Positions 36,036-44,804 of a DNA stretch of 64,000 bases are shown in pieces. Made by a program: the position numbers and the translations under genes. The stretch's first letter is position 1; each line of letters begins with the position of its first letter. A model generated the notes under the pieces. The model saw only the letters and a list, made by a program, of their open reading frames with translations. It was not told where the DNA came from and did not search any database. The DNA is taken from assembly GCF_000219215.1 (NCBI RefSeq), contig NC_015727.1:868001-932000 (forward strand). The letters run 5' to 3'. Origin of the DNA: Cupriavidus necator N-1 (GTDB lineage: Bacteria; Pseudomonadota; Gammaproteobacteria; Burkholderiales; Burkholderiaceae).

Positions 36036-36081
36036 AATCATTCCTTCGAACGAGGCACGTGGCAGCGTTGCTGGAGATAAT
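36036..36081 (+). promoter_or_regulatory. Regulon box and GATAAT promoter before the dehydrogenase/kinase operon
   Basis: The box at 36036-36056 (AATCATTC then CTTCGAACGAGGC) is followed after 19 nt by GATAAT (36076-36081), 54 nt before the start codon. It is the third copy of the arrangement and is divergent from the one serving the ligase, 70 bp away. Confidence 0.65.
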
Positions 36082-36134
36082 GCTTCAGCAGATAACGATG
36101 CGCCTGGGTGCGCAGGGGAATAGCTGGAAGGCAA

Positions 36135-36896
36135 ATGTTCGAAGATCTCAACGGGAAACGGGTGCTTGTCACCGGCGCATTCGGCGGACTGGGCTCGCAC
36201 TTCGCGAAGGTGCTGGCCGCTGCCGGCGCCCATGTGGCATTGGCCGGTCGCCGGCTGGATGCCGGCAACCGGCTGGCGGCGGAAATCCGGGCGGCCGGCG
36301 GCATGGCGTGCGTGGTGGAAATGGATGTCACCAGCGCGGACAGCGTTTCCGCCGCCTTCGACCGGGCAGTTGCAGATCTTGGCGCGCCGCTCGACTGCGT
36401 CGTCAACAACGCGGGCGTGGCGCTCACGCGCCCGGCGGTGGAATACACCGATTCCGACTGGCAGGGGGTTATTGACGTGAACCTGAACGGCGCCTGGCGG
36501 GTGGCGCGTGTCGCGGGCGAGCGCATGATTGTCCGCAAGCACGGCAGCATCGTCAACGTGGCTTCCATCTTGGGCCTGCGGGTAGCGCAGCAGGTGCCGG
36601 CCTACGCCGCCGCCAAGGCCGGGCTGATCCAGCTGACCAAGGCACTGGCGCTCGAATGGGCGCGCCACGGCGTTCGCGTCAACGCGCTTGCGCCGGGCTA
36701 CATCGCAACCGCGCTCAATCGCGACTTCTTCGCCAGCGAAGCGGGCCAGGCGCTGATCCGGCGTGTGCCGCAGCGACGCCTCGGCCAGCCGGCGCATCTG
36801 GACGCTCCGCTTCTGCTGCTGGCGTCAGATGCGTCCGAATTCATGACGGGATCGGTGCTGGCCGTGGATGGCGGCCACCTCGTTTCGTCCCTCTAG
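36135..36896 (+). CDS. Short-chain dehydrogenase/reductase
   Basis: This 253-residue classical SDR has [32 protein letters not shown], the catalytic YAAAKAG (YxxxK), [11 protein letters not shown] and a C-terminal [12 protein letters not shown] chose ATG 36135 (GGAAGG upstream) because it places the nucleotide motif at the usual distance from the N-terminus. The APH-like kinase gene follows after 47 nt. In the levulinate (lva) pathway an SDR of this kind works with the kinase and acyl-CoA dehydrogenase, so oxidoreduction of a hydroxy- or keto-acyl-CoA is likely. Confidence 0.85.
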   Translation: MFEDLNGKRVLVTGAFGGLGSHFAKVLAAAGAHVALAGRRLDAGNRLAAEIRAAGGMACVVEMDVTSADSVSAAFDRAVADLGAPLDCVVNNAGVALTRPAVEYTDSDWQGVIDVNLNGAWRVARVAGERMIVRKHGSIVNVASILGLRVAQQVPAYAAAKAGLIQLTKALALEWARHGVRVNALAPGYIATALNRDFFASEAGQALIRRVPQRRLGQPAHLDAPLLLLASDASEFMTGSVLAVDGGHLVSSL

Positions 36897-36943
36897 ACGC
36901 CGGGCCATCCGACGGACTCGCCAGGCAAAAACCCACGCGAATC

Positions 36944-37990
36944 ATGCAAAACGATATCCACACGCCGGCCGCTGCGGGGGCGCCGGACACCGCGCGCCTT
37001 GCTGGCTTTTTCCGCGACCGCGGCCTTGACGCCGGCGGCCTGCGGGTGCGCCCCCTCTCGGGCGGCCAGTCCAACCCCACATTCGTGATCGATACCGGTT
37101 CGGGATCGCTCGTGCTGCGCAAGCAGCCGCCCGGTAAGCTCCTGCCATCGGCGCATGCCATCGACCGTGAGTTCCGCGTGATGGCTGCGCTGGCGGACAG
37201 CGGCGTGCCGGTGCCGCGCATGCTGGCGTTCTGCGAAGAACCCTCGGTGGTAGGTACGCCGTTCTTCCTGATGGAGTACGTAAAGGGCCGTAACTTCACG
37301 GACCCTACGCTGCCAGGCCTGGCGAAGGGCGAACGGCAGGAGGTCTATGCCGATATCAACCGCGTGCTGGCAACGCTGCATGCCGTGGACTACCGCGCGG
37401 TCGGACTTGACACGTTCGGGCGGCCGGGCAATTACTTCGCGCGGCAGATCGATCGCTGGACGCGGCAGTACCGCGAATCGACCCGGGAGCCAGTCGCGGC
37501 AATGGAATCCCTGATCGAATGGCTGCCGGCCAACATACCCGACGGCGACGAGACCCGCCTCGTGCATGGCGACTTTCGCATGGACAACCTGATCCTGCAT
37601 CCCACTGAACCACGCGTAACCGCGGTGCTGGACTGGGAACTGTCAACACTGGGTCACCCACTGGCTGACCTGTCCTATTACTGCATGTGCTGGCGCGTGC
37701 CGCCGGAACTCTGGCGCGGCGTGGCCGGCGTGGACATCCTGTCGCTGGGCATACCGCCCGAGCATGCGTTCGTCGAGGACTATTGCCGGGCACGCGGCAT
37801 CTCGGACATCCGTCACTGGGACTTCTACCTGGCCTACAATCTGTTCCGTATGGCTGCCATCCTGCAGGGTGTTTCTGCCCGTGCGGCGGGCGGCAACGCT
37901 GCAGGCCCCGGCGCCCTGGAGATGGGCCGCAAGGTCCGGCCGCTGGCTGAGCTGGGGCTCCGCTGCGCGCGGCGCGAGGGGAGCCGGTAG
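36944..37990 (+). CDS. APH-like phosphotransferase (ACAD10/11 N-domain, LvaA type)
   Basis: This 348-residue aminoglycoside-phosphotransferase-fold kinase has the N-lobe [14 protein letters not shown] and [24 protein letters not shown]. The catalytic loop is [14 protein letters not shown] near residue 208, and the metal site is [21 protein letters not shown] near 230. This subfamily is fused to acyl-CoA dehydrogenase in ACAD10/11 and stands alone as LvaA, where it phosphorylates the 4-hydroxyl of 4-hydroxyacyl-CoA. Together with the acyl-CoA dehydrogenase at 28697, the ligase and the SDR, it points to a 4-hydroxy acid route. It is not an antibiotic-resistance gene. Confidence 0.85.
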   Translation: MQNDIHTPAAAGAPDTARLAGFFRDRGLDAGGLRVRPLSGGQSNPTFVIDTGSGSLVLRKQPPGKLLPSAHAIDREFRVMAALADSGVPVPRMLAFCEEPSVVGTPFFLMEYVKGRNFTDPTLPGLAKGERQEVYADINRVLATLHAVDYRAVGLDTFGRPGNYFARQIDRWTRQYRESTREPVAAMESLIEWLPANIPDGDETRLVHGDFRMDNLILHPTEPRVTAVLDWELSTLGHPLADLSYYCMCWRVPPELWRGVAGVDILSLGIPPEHAFVEDYCRARGISDIRHWDFYLAYNLFRMAAILQGVSARAAGGNAAGPGALEMGRKVRPLAELGLRCARREGSR

Positions 37991-38055
37991 CTCCCGGGGA
38001 GTAGGTCGCCGGCCGCGAGGGGGGGCCATGCCCTACCGCAGTGCCCCAGCCGGCA

Positions 38056-39060
38056 TCAGGCTGCGGCAGTGTTGTCCCTGCCTGCCGTGGCCAAGGGCGC
38101 CAAGCCCAGGCGATGCCGCGCCGCGTTATACTCCTCGGCGAAGCGCTCGACCAACTCGGCGACGGGAACCACGCGCTTGATCGCGCCGATGCCCTGTCCG
38201 GCCCCCCAAATGTCGCGCCAGGCCTTAGCCCTGGTGTTATCGCCCGAGCCGAAGTTCATCTTGGACGGGTCCGATACCGGCAGATTGTCGGGGTCCAAGC
38301 CTGCGTTGACGATGCTCTGTCGCAGGTAGTTACCGTGCACGCCGGTGAACAGGTTGGAATAGACGATGTCGCCGGCGCCGCTGTCGACGATCATCCGCTT
38401 GTAGCCCTCATTCGCATTTGCCTCCTCCGTGGCGATGAACGCCGAGCCGATATAGGCCAAGTCGGCACCCGCGGCCTTTGCGGCCAGGATCGCATTGCCG
38501 TTGCCAATGGCGCCCGACAGCAGCAGCGGGCCATCAAACCACTCGCGAATCTCATGCAGAAGCGCGAACGGCGACTGCACGCCGGCATGCCCGCCCGCAC
38601 CGGCCGCTACCGCGATCAGACCGTCGGCCCCCTTTTCAACAGCTTTCTTCGCGAACTTTTTATTGATGACGTCGTGCAGTACGATGCCGCCGTAGCTGTG
38701 CACCTGCTGATTAACTTCTTCGCGCGCGCCCAGCGAGGTGACGATGATGGGCACCTTGTACTTGGCACACAGCTCGAGGTCGCCCTCCAAGCGGTCGTTC
38801 GACTTATGCACGATCAGGTTAACCGCAAACGGCGCTGCGGGTCGGTCAGCGTGCTTGGCATTGTGCTCTGCCAGATCGGTGGTAATGCGGTCCAGCCATT
38901 CTTCCAGTACTGGTGCCGGGCGTGCATTGAGGGCGGGAAAGGAGCCGACCACGCCGGCCTTGCATTGCGCGATGACAAGGTCGGGATTGGAAATAATGAA
39001 CATGGGGGCGCACACGACCGGCAGCGATAAGCGGCCTTCTAGAACGGCAGGGAGGGACAT
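38056..39060 (-). CDS. Nitronate monooxygenase family FMN protein
   Basis: 334 residues from MSLPAVLEGRLSLPVV (ATG 39060). This TIM-barrel FMN protein of the NMO/2-nitropropane dioxygenase family has PVVCAPMFIISNPDLVIAQCKAGVVGSFPALNA, GADGLIAVAAGAGGHAGVQ (phosphate-binding, with the active His) and GAIGNGNAILAAKAAGADLAYIGSAF. It may oxidise nitronates or act as an enoyl-ACP-type reductase relative. It stands alone, converging with the kinase gene (65 bp apart). The ribosome site is weak, and longer in-frame starts lack one too. Confidence 0.85.
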   Translation of the reverse strand: MSLPAVLEGRLSLPVVCAPMFIISNPDLVIAQCKAGVVGSFPALNARPAPVLEEWLDRITTDLAEHNAKHADRPAAPFAVNLIVHKSNDRLEGDLELCAKYKVPIIVTSLGAREEVNQQVHSYGGIVLHDVINKKFAKKAVEKGADGLIAVAAGAGGHAGVQSPFALLHEIREWFDGPLLLSGAIGNGNAILAAKAAGADLAYIGSAFIATEEANANEGYKRMIVDSGAGDIVYSNLFTGVHGNYLRQSIVNAGLDPDNLPVSDPSKMNFGSGDNTRAKAWRDIWGAGQGIGAIKRVVPVAELVERFAEEYNAARHRLGLAPLATAGRDNTAAA

Positions 39061-39623
39061 GTTGATATCCGGATAGAAAAACAGCGCTAAATGCGACGTG
39101 AGATGCAGGCGTAGCACGCGGCTTAGGTTGGCGCTCGCCGGCAGTACACGCCCCCATGGAAGCGGCTTGATCGCGGACAGTTGACACACCCACCGGAAGA
39201 CGGGGAGTGCCACTGCCAGTGGTGGAGGCTAATATGCCGAGAGCCGTTCGATTTCGAGGTGGACCCAAGGCGCGAGCAATGACTTAGGACTTCCGGGCTG
39301 CTAATCGTAGTGCGCAAGCGGGGTGTGCGATTCCATCCAGTCACGGTGCCCCGTCGCAGCCGCCCACGCCCAGTTCGTTTGCCTTGGCGATTGCTCATTG
39401 CTATCGCGACGCTCGCTTCGTTTCTGGCCGTCTCGCGCCTTGCTATCATCGTCGGCAAATTCGCGGCTTTCCGCGCCGGCTTGATCTCTTCGGTGGTACA
39501 TCGGGTGCATTCGTCTTCAAAACCAAGGGAGCCTGCCCTTTTTACTAGGGCGATAGCCAAGTGGCGCGCTGGGCCGGTTGCGCGTCGCCACGAGACACGG
39601 AGCCGCTGTCACGAACCTTTTTT
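39061..39623. other. Gap between two minus-strand genes
   Basis: The 560 bp hold overlapping frames on both strands, the longest a minus-strand frame of 145 codons (39123-39560), with no motif I recognise and no ribosome site. Composition is mixed. It may be a remnant of a lost gene. I see no clear terminator for the aldehyde dehydrogenase operon here. Confidence 0.4.
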
Positions 39624-41045
39624 CTATTGTGATCGCCTCAGCGACACCGTTCGGGGCACGGTATATTCCAACAGCCCATCGACATCGTTCTCAATGCCGA
39701 CCCCCGATTGCTTGTGGCCGGCCATGGGCTTGTCGGGCCCGATGGTATGGATCTGGTTGACCCAGACGGTACCGGTGTTGAGCCGCAACGCCACCTCCAT
39801 AGCGGCCTCCTCGTCGCGCCCCCAGACCGAACCGCCTAGCCCGTATTCGCTGTCATTCGCGCGCGCAATGACCTCGTCCACGGCGCGGAACTTAAGCAGC
39901 GGCAGGATCGGGCCGAAAGCTTCTTCGCAGACCACCCGTGCAGTATCCGGAGGATTGTCCACAAGCGTGACAGGGAAGAAATAGCCGCTTCCCTCCGGCA
40001 CATCACCGCCGGCAAGAATGCGATATCCAGCGCTGCGCGTGTCCTCGAGCAACGCCTTGAGCCGCTCGAACTGACGGTAGTTCTGCACCGGCCCAAGCTG
40101 GACGCCTTCCATATCACCCGGGCCAACGCGCGTCTCCTGCGCCAGCGTGACCAACGCCTGCGCCAGCCGGTCGTAGATGTCCTCATGGATATACAGCCGC
40201 TTGATCGCCAGGCAATACTGCGCGCTGTTGGCAAACGCGCCCCAGAAGAGCGCAGGCGCAATGGCTTCGACATCGGCGTCGGCCAAAACGATGGCGGCAT
40301 CATTGCCCCCCAGTTCCAGCGTCAGTCGCTTCAGGTTAACCGCTGCGGAGGCCATCACGGCTCGGCCGGTCTGGGTCGAGCCCGTAAAGCTGAGCTTGTC
40401 AATACCCGGGTGGGCCGACATCAACGGTCCGAGGGCATCGGTGCCACTGATGACATTCAAAACGCCCGTAGGCAGGACATCGCGCAGCAGTTCGCCCAGC
40501 CTCAAAGTCGTCAGCGGAGTGAACGGGGATGGCTTTAGCACCATCGTATTGCCAGTAATCAGGGCCGGCGCCACTTTCCACATCGCCAGCGCCAGCGGGA
40601 AGTTCCACGGCACGATGCCGCCAACCACGCCCAGCGGCACACGCAGGATGCGAACCTGCTCGGTGGCGGATTCCCGGACAGTCTCCATGGGCAGTTCGAC
40701 CCTGGCCATTTCGGTGCACCAGAAGGCTGCCCTTTCCACTTCCCACCGCGCCCGAGCCAAAGGCTTACCCTGCTCTTGCGTCAACAGTTGCGCCAGTTCC
40801 TCTAGGTTTGCGAGGATGGTCTCACCGATCCTGACGACATATTGCTGGCGCGCCTGCAGTGTCAAGCCCGCCCATGCCTGCGCTGCGCGCCGCGCGCTGG
40901 CAACGGCCTCGTCCAGCTGTACGGGCGTCGCAGCCGGTGCCACCGCAATAACGCGCTCCGTGGCGGGGTTGAGTACGTCAAAGCCGGCCAGCATGGGCAC
41001 GGCTTTGCCATCGATGGTCATGCTGAATTCAGCAGTGTCACCCAT
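39624..41045 (-). CDS. NAD(P)-dependent aldehyde dehydrogenase
   Basis: This 473-residue ALDH-superfamily protein has VPWNFPLALAMWKVAPALITGNTMVLKPSPFTPL (cofactor), the general base in LELGGNDAAIVLADAD near residue 250, the nucleophile Cys in ANSAQYCLAIKRLYIHE near residue 285, and EEAFGPILPLLKF. It oxidises an aldehyde to the acid. It is the last gene of the minus-strand operon alcohol dehydrogenase-P450-reductase-ALDH, so the aldehyde is probably made by the alcohol dehydrogenase at 43463 from a P450 hydroxylation product. Confidence 0.9.
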   Translation of the reverse strand: MGDTAEFSMTIDGKAVPMLAGFDVLNPATERVIAVAPAATPVQLDEAVASARRAAQAWAGLTLQARQQYVVRIGETILANLEELAQLLTQEQGKPLARARWEVERAAFWCTEMARVELPMETVRESATEQVRILRVPLGVVGGIVPWNFPLALAMWKVAPALITGNTMVLKPSPFTPLTTLRLGELLRDVLPTGVLNVISGTDALGPLMSAHPGIDKLSFTGSTQTGRAVMASAAVNLKRLTLELGGNDAAIVLADADVEAIAPALFWGAFANSAQYCLAIKRLYIHEDIYDRLAQALVTLAQETRVGPGDMEGVQLGPVQNYRQFERLKALLEDTRSAGYRILAGGDVPEGSGYFFPVTLVDNPPDTARVVCEEAFGPILPLLKFRAVDEVIARANDSEYGLGGSVWGRDEEAAMEVALRLNTGTVWVNQIHTIGPDKPMAGHKQSGVGIENDVDGLLEYTVPRTVSLRRSQ

Positions 41046-41144
41046 TATTCGGACCTCATTTAATCAAACGGATTTCAACAGGCCACAAGGGGACACGCGG
41101 CAGGCCGAAGCCGGGCCTGGGTCGCCGGGTGGCGGATCGGCGCT

Positions 41145-42110
41145 TCATAGATCGAGGACAAGTAACGAGGACTTCGCGCGCGAGCAACAAGGCGTGAACT
41201 GGTTACCGCAGGCGTGCTCTTCATCGGTAAGAAAGACGTCCCGATGATCGGGTTCGCCTTCCAGGATGCGGGTCACGCAAGTTCCGCACGTTCCCTCCTC
41301 GCACGACGTATAGATATCGATGCCAGCCTCGAGCAGCACCGACGTAATCGAGCGCTCCGCGGGAATCTGGAACACCTGGCCAGTGCTGGCGAGCTTGACA
41401 TCGAAAGCACCATCATCGGACGTATCAACCGCCTTGGCACTGAAGTACTCGTAGTGCACACGCTGCTTCGGGATTCCCGCTTGCTCTGCTGCGCGGCATA
41501 TCCATTCGATAAAGCCGGCGGGGCCGCAGACGTATATCTCGGCATCGCTGCCTGCCTGGGCGAACAGCGTGGCGGGGTCCAGCTTCTGCGCGTCAGCCTG
41601 ATCGTCGTAGTGGAAGGCGACCTGCTGGCTGTAAGGGGACTGCGCGATACGGCTGCGAAAGGCTGCCTTGTCCTGGCTGCGCGCACAGTAATGCAGAGTG
41701 AAGCCGGCTCCCGACGCGTGCAAAGACTCGGCCATGCAGAGCATCGGCGTGACTCCGATCCCGCCAGCGATCAGGATGCTTCTGACTCCCTCTTTCAGCG
41801 GAAAATGATTCCGGGGCGCGCTGATCTCGATGAGTTCGCCTGCCTCAAGCCGCTCGTGGATGGCGATGGAGCCGCCACGAGAAGCCGGGTCTCGAAGCAC
41901 GCCAATCTGGTAACTATCGCGCTCCGACGGCGCGTTGCACAGGGAATACTGCCGGACGACACCGGGAGCGACGTGGACGTCGATATGCGCACCGGCGTCG
42001 AATGGCGGCAGCACGCTGCCATTCGGGTCGCGCAGCTCCAGGCTGATGATGTCGTCGGTTTCCTGGTTGCGTTGCGCAATGCGAACGAAGAAAGTGTCTT
42101 GAGGATTCAT
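41145..42110 (-). CDS. Phthalate dioxygenase reductase-type flavin/[2Fe-2S] oxidoreductase
   Basis: This 321-residue fused electron carrier has an FMN-binding domain (RQYSLCNAPSERDSYQIGVL), an NADH domain (ILIAGGIGVTPMLCMAESL, IYVCGPAGFIEWI) and a C-terminal plant-type ferredoxin. The cluster ligands lie in YTSCEEGTCGTC plus a fourth Cys in DEEHACGNQFTPCCS. It moves electrons from NADH to an oxygenase. It sits 35 nt after the P450 gene with no oxygenase alpha subunit nearby, so it most likely serves the P450 directly. That would replace the usual separate ferredoxin and ferredoxin reductase. Confidence 0.9.
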   Translation of the reverse strand: MNPQDTFFVRIAQRNQETDDIISLELRDPNGSVLPPFDAGAHIDVHVAPGVVRQYSLCNAPSERDSYQIGVLRDPASRGGSIAIHERLEAGELIEISAPRNHFPLKEGVRSILIAGGIGVTPMLCMAESLHASGAGFTLHYCARSQDKAAFRSRIAQSPYSQQVAFHYDDQADAQKLDPATLFAQAGSDAEIYVCGPAGFIEWICRAAEQAGIPKQRVHYEYFSAKAVDTSDDGAFDVKLASTGQVFQIPAERSITSVLLEAGIDIYTSCEEGTCGTCVTRILEGEPDHRDVFLTDEEHACGNQFTPCCSRAKSSLLVLDL

Positions 42111-42145
42111 GGCGCGATACCTTGCTGCAGACTGCGATAAAACGG

Positions 42146-43438
42146 TTACTGCATGACGCAGCGAACGGGAAGATGCTTGGGCCCGCCGACGAAAGTAGAG
42201 GCAATCAGTTCCATCTGGCCCGCTGGTTCCACGCGCTTCAGGCGCGGAATCATTTCCTCGAACAGGATGCGCATTTCCATCTTCGCGAGGTGCTGGCCCA
42301 GGCAGACATGCGCGCCAAAGCCGAACGCCAAGTGGCGATTTGGCTTGCGATCGATGTTGAAATCAAAGGGCTTCTCGAAGACCTCTTCATCACGATTCGC
42401 TGAGCCGTAGCACAGCATCAGCCAGTCGCCCTTGCGAATCTTGCGCCCGCGGATCTCGGTGTCTGCCGTCGCGGTCCGCATGAAATGCCGCACCGGCGAG
42501 GCGAAGCGCACCGCTTCGTCGATAAACTGCGATATGAGCGACGGGTCGGCCTGGAGCCGGGGTAGCAGTTCGGGAAACTGGCTCAGCGCCCACATTGCGA
42601 CCGCGGAGGAGGACGATGTAGTGTCGTGCCCTGCCGTCGCGATGATGACGTAGTAACCGAGACGGCTGACCTCGCTGATTGGCTCGCCGTTGACAACGGC
42701 GTTTGCGAGCAGTGTCGCCACGTCATTTCGCGGATTGACGCGGCGGTCGGCGGTGACTCTCTCAAAGTAATCCTTGAAATCCGCCACGACCGCCATCATG
42801 CTCTGTGCCGAGACATTCGCATTCGGGTTTTGCTCTTGCTTGGCCCGCTTGAGTTCAGGATCCTCGCCGCCGAACAACTCCTGCGTCAGCATCAGCATCC
42901 GAGCTTCGTCTTCCGGCGGCACGCCGAGAATGTCCATGATGACGTGCAGCGGATAATGCAGGGCGATGTCCTTGGCGAAATCGATGGTGTTGCCATCACT
43001 TTTCTGAAGCTTGTCGACAATCTGCCGAGCCAGCGCCCTGATGCGCTCATCCAGCTTCAGGATGCTATTGGGCATGAACCACGACTGCGTCAGCCCACGC
43101 AGGCCCTTGTGCTCGTCGCCGTCCACGTGGACCAGCGCCCTAACGACGTTCGGACTCCCGGTGGTCGCGATCACATGGTCAATCATGGCCTTGGGTCGGC
43201 AGACGACGGAGTAGTCACCGTTGTGGAAGAGATTGTGGTCGCGCGAGATGGCAGTCACGTCGGCGTGCTTGGTCACGACCCAGAACGGGTCGAAACCGTC
43301 ATTGACGGCGCGCCCCAGGGGATTGTTCTCCCGCGCCCAAGTGTAGGCCGCGTGCAGTCGGACAGGATCGGCGTAGGCTCTGGGGTCGACCAGTACGCTA
43401 GCCACGTCGCCGGGAAGATCGAAATCGTTGTGGTTCAT
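42146..43438 (-). CDS. Cytochrome P450 monooxygenase, terpene-type bacterial class (CYP108-like)
   Basis: This 430-residue soluble P450 has the I-helix AGHDTTSSS with the oxygen-activating Asp/Thr region, the ExxR in FIDEAVRFASPVRHF and the heme loop AFGFGAHVCLGQHLAKMEMRI with the Cys ligand near residue 378. LVHVDGDEHKGLRGLTQSWF and the overall pattern resemble CYP108/CYP111-type enzymes that hydroxylate terpene or alkylarene carbons. Neighbours are an aryl or allyl alcohol dehydrogenase upstream (24 nt) and a reductase downstream. The operon would convert R-CH3 to R-CH2OH, R-CHO and R-COOH. The substrate is not known. Confidence 0.9.
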   Translation of the reverse strand: MNHNDFDLPGDVASVLVDPRAYADPVRLHAAYTWARENNPLGRAVNDGFDPFWVVTKHADVTAISRDHNLFHNGDYSVVCRPKAMIDHVIATTGSPNVVRALVHVDGDEHKGLRGLTQSWFMPNSILKLDERIRALARQIVDKLQKSDGNTIDFAKDIALHYPLHVIMDILGVPPEDEARMLMLTQELFGGEDPELKRAKQEQNPNANVSAQSMMAVVADFKDYFERVTADRRVNPRNDVATLLANAVVNGEPISEVSRLGYYVIIATAGHDTTSSSSAVAMWALSQFPELLPRLQADPSLISQFIDEAVRFASPVRHFMRTATADTEIRGRKIRKGDWLMLCYGSANRDEEVFEKPFDFNIDRKPNRHLAFGFGAHVCLGQHLAKMEMRILFEEMIPRLKRVEPAGQMELIASTFVGGPKHLPVRCVMQ

Positions 43439-43462
43439 GGTATCGAGGGGTGTATTGGGGAC

Positions 43463-44572
43463 TCAGGGCAGCAGCACGGGCTTTACGCACAGCCCCTGCT
43501 TTTGCTCCGCGACTGCGCGGTTGATATCGGAAAGCGGATAGGTCTTAATGAGCCTGTCGAAGGGGAAGCGCCCTTCCAGATACAGGGACATCAACTGCGG
43601 GATGAAAACGTCGGGATCGCTATCGCCTTCAATGATCCCGCGATAGGTGAAGCCGCCGCGCATGACCTCGCGCAGCGTGCCCGGCAGACCCAAGCTGGTC
43701 GCATGGGCGGGCGGCACGCCGACAAAGCCGAAGGTGCCACGCGGCGCCAGGAACTTCGGCACCGCCTCGATGACCGCCGGGATGCCACTGGTATCCAGCG
43801 CATAATCGACCCCCTGCGGGGCAATAGCGCGAACCGCGACAGCCAGATCGGGGCTCTGGCCTGGATCGATCGCATGCGTCGCACCAAGCGACAAGGCCAG
43901 CTCGCGTCGGTTGGCGCTGGGCTCGACCACGATAATTGCTCGGCATTTCTGCAGCACGGCGCCCATCACGGCACTTAGTCCGACCGCGCCGCCGCCCAGC
44001 ACCACCAGCGATGCATTCTCATGGCATGCCATCGAGCGCATGACCGCCCCCGCGCCGGTCTGAATCCCGCAGCCAAGGGTGCCGGCGATCTCCAGCGGAA
44101 TTCCATCTGGCACCTTCACCACGTTGCTTTCGGTCGTCAGAGCATGCGTAGCGAAGGAGGACTGGCCGAAGAAGTTTCCGGAGATTTCTCCGTGGTCATC
44201 CTGAATCGATTTCGAGCCATCGCTTCGCAGGCCGACAAAATTCAGCGCTGCCATCGAATGGCAGTAGGCCGGCTCGTTTCGGTCGCACCGGGGGCAATGC
44301 CCGCAGGACGTGAACGTAATAGCAACGTTGTCGCCGGGCTTCACCTTGGTCACCCCGGCGCCAACCTGCTCGACAACCCCGGCGCCCTCGTGCCCGAACA
44401 CTGCGGGCATGGTGATCGGCAGCAATCCTTCGGCAGCGACCAGATCGGTATGGCAAAGCCCGGCGCCGACGATCCTGACCAGGATCTCTCCCGCGCCGGG
44501 AGAATCCAAGTCGACCTCTTCCAAGACAAACGGCGCGTGCGGCGCCCGTGTCACGGCAGCAGTGATTTTCAT
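43463..44572 (-). CDS. Zinc-dependent alcohol dehydrogenase, aryl/allyl alcohol type
   Basis: 369 residues from MKITAAVTR (ATG 44572, GGAGA upstream). This MDR alcohol dehydrogenase of the benzyl alcohol/geraniol type has catalytic zinc ligands in GAGLCHTDLVAAEG and GHEGAGVVEQVG, four structural zinc Cys in CGHCPRCDRNEPAYC, and the NAD motif VVLGGGAVGLSAVMGAV. GCGIQTGAGAVMRS is typical of the class III/aryl branch. It is the first gene of the P450 operon, divergent from the TetR gene 233 bp away, and should oxidise the P450 product. Confidence 0.9.
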   Translation of the reverse strand: MKITAAVTRAPHAPFVLEEVDLDSPGAGEILVRIVGAGLCHTDLVAAEGLLPITMPAVFGHEGAGVVEQVGAGVTKVKPGDNVAITFTSCGHCPRCDRNEPAYCHSMAALNFVGLRSDGSKSIQDDHGEISGNFFGQSSFATHALTTESNVVKVPDGIPLEIAGTLGCGIQTGAGAVMRSMACHENASLVVLGGGAVGLSAVMGAVLQKCRAIIVVEPSANRRELALSLGATHAIDPGQSPDLAVAVRAIAPQGVDYALDTSGIPAVIEAVPKFLAPRGTFGFVGVPPAHATSLGLPGTLREVMRGGFTYRGIIEGDSDPDVFIPQLMSLYLEGRFPFDRLIKTYPLSDINRAVAEQKQGLCVKPVLLP

Positions 44573-44635
44573 TGTGTCTCCGTGTTGCCTTATCACCGGG
44601 GAACGGTGTGTTGCGCCCGGCGCTTTTTGCGAATC

Positions 44636-44649
44636 AGAACTCTGGTTCT
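44636..44649. promoter_or_regulatory. TetR operator candidate between alcohol dehydrogenase and TetR genes
   Basis: AGAAC-TCTG-GTTCT is a perfect 5-bp inverted repeat with a 4-bp spacer in the divergent intergenic region, 10 bp upstream of TACAAT (44660-44665), a good -10 for the TetR gene. Repression of both directions is expected by analogy with other divergent TetR genes. Confidence 0.5.
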
Positions 44650-44804
44650 ATTATTGGCGTACAATCTCAGGGCTTCAATGCGGGCTTTCCCTAGAGGACC
44701 TCTATCTCGGCAAACTAGGCCGATGGCATCGACTACCTCCGCCGAGCGGCGGGGCCGTCTGCTGCATAATGCTGATCTGTACCAGCCTCAGGATTGCAAT
44801 TTCC

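Noticed and set aside
34090..36123. Plus-strand frame of 677 codons opposite the ligase
   Set aside because: Antisense shadow of a conserved AMP-forming ligase; no motif of its own.
36944..37990. Aminoglycoside resistance gene
   Set aside because: The APH fold is present, but motifs and neighbours match the ACAD10/11-LvaA metabolic kinase branch.
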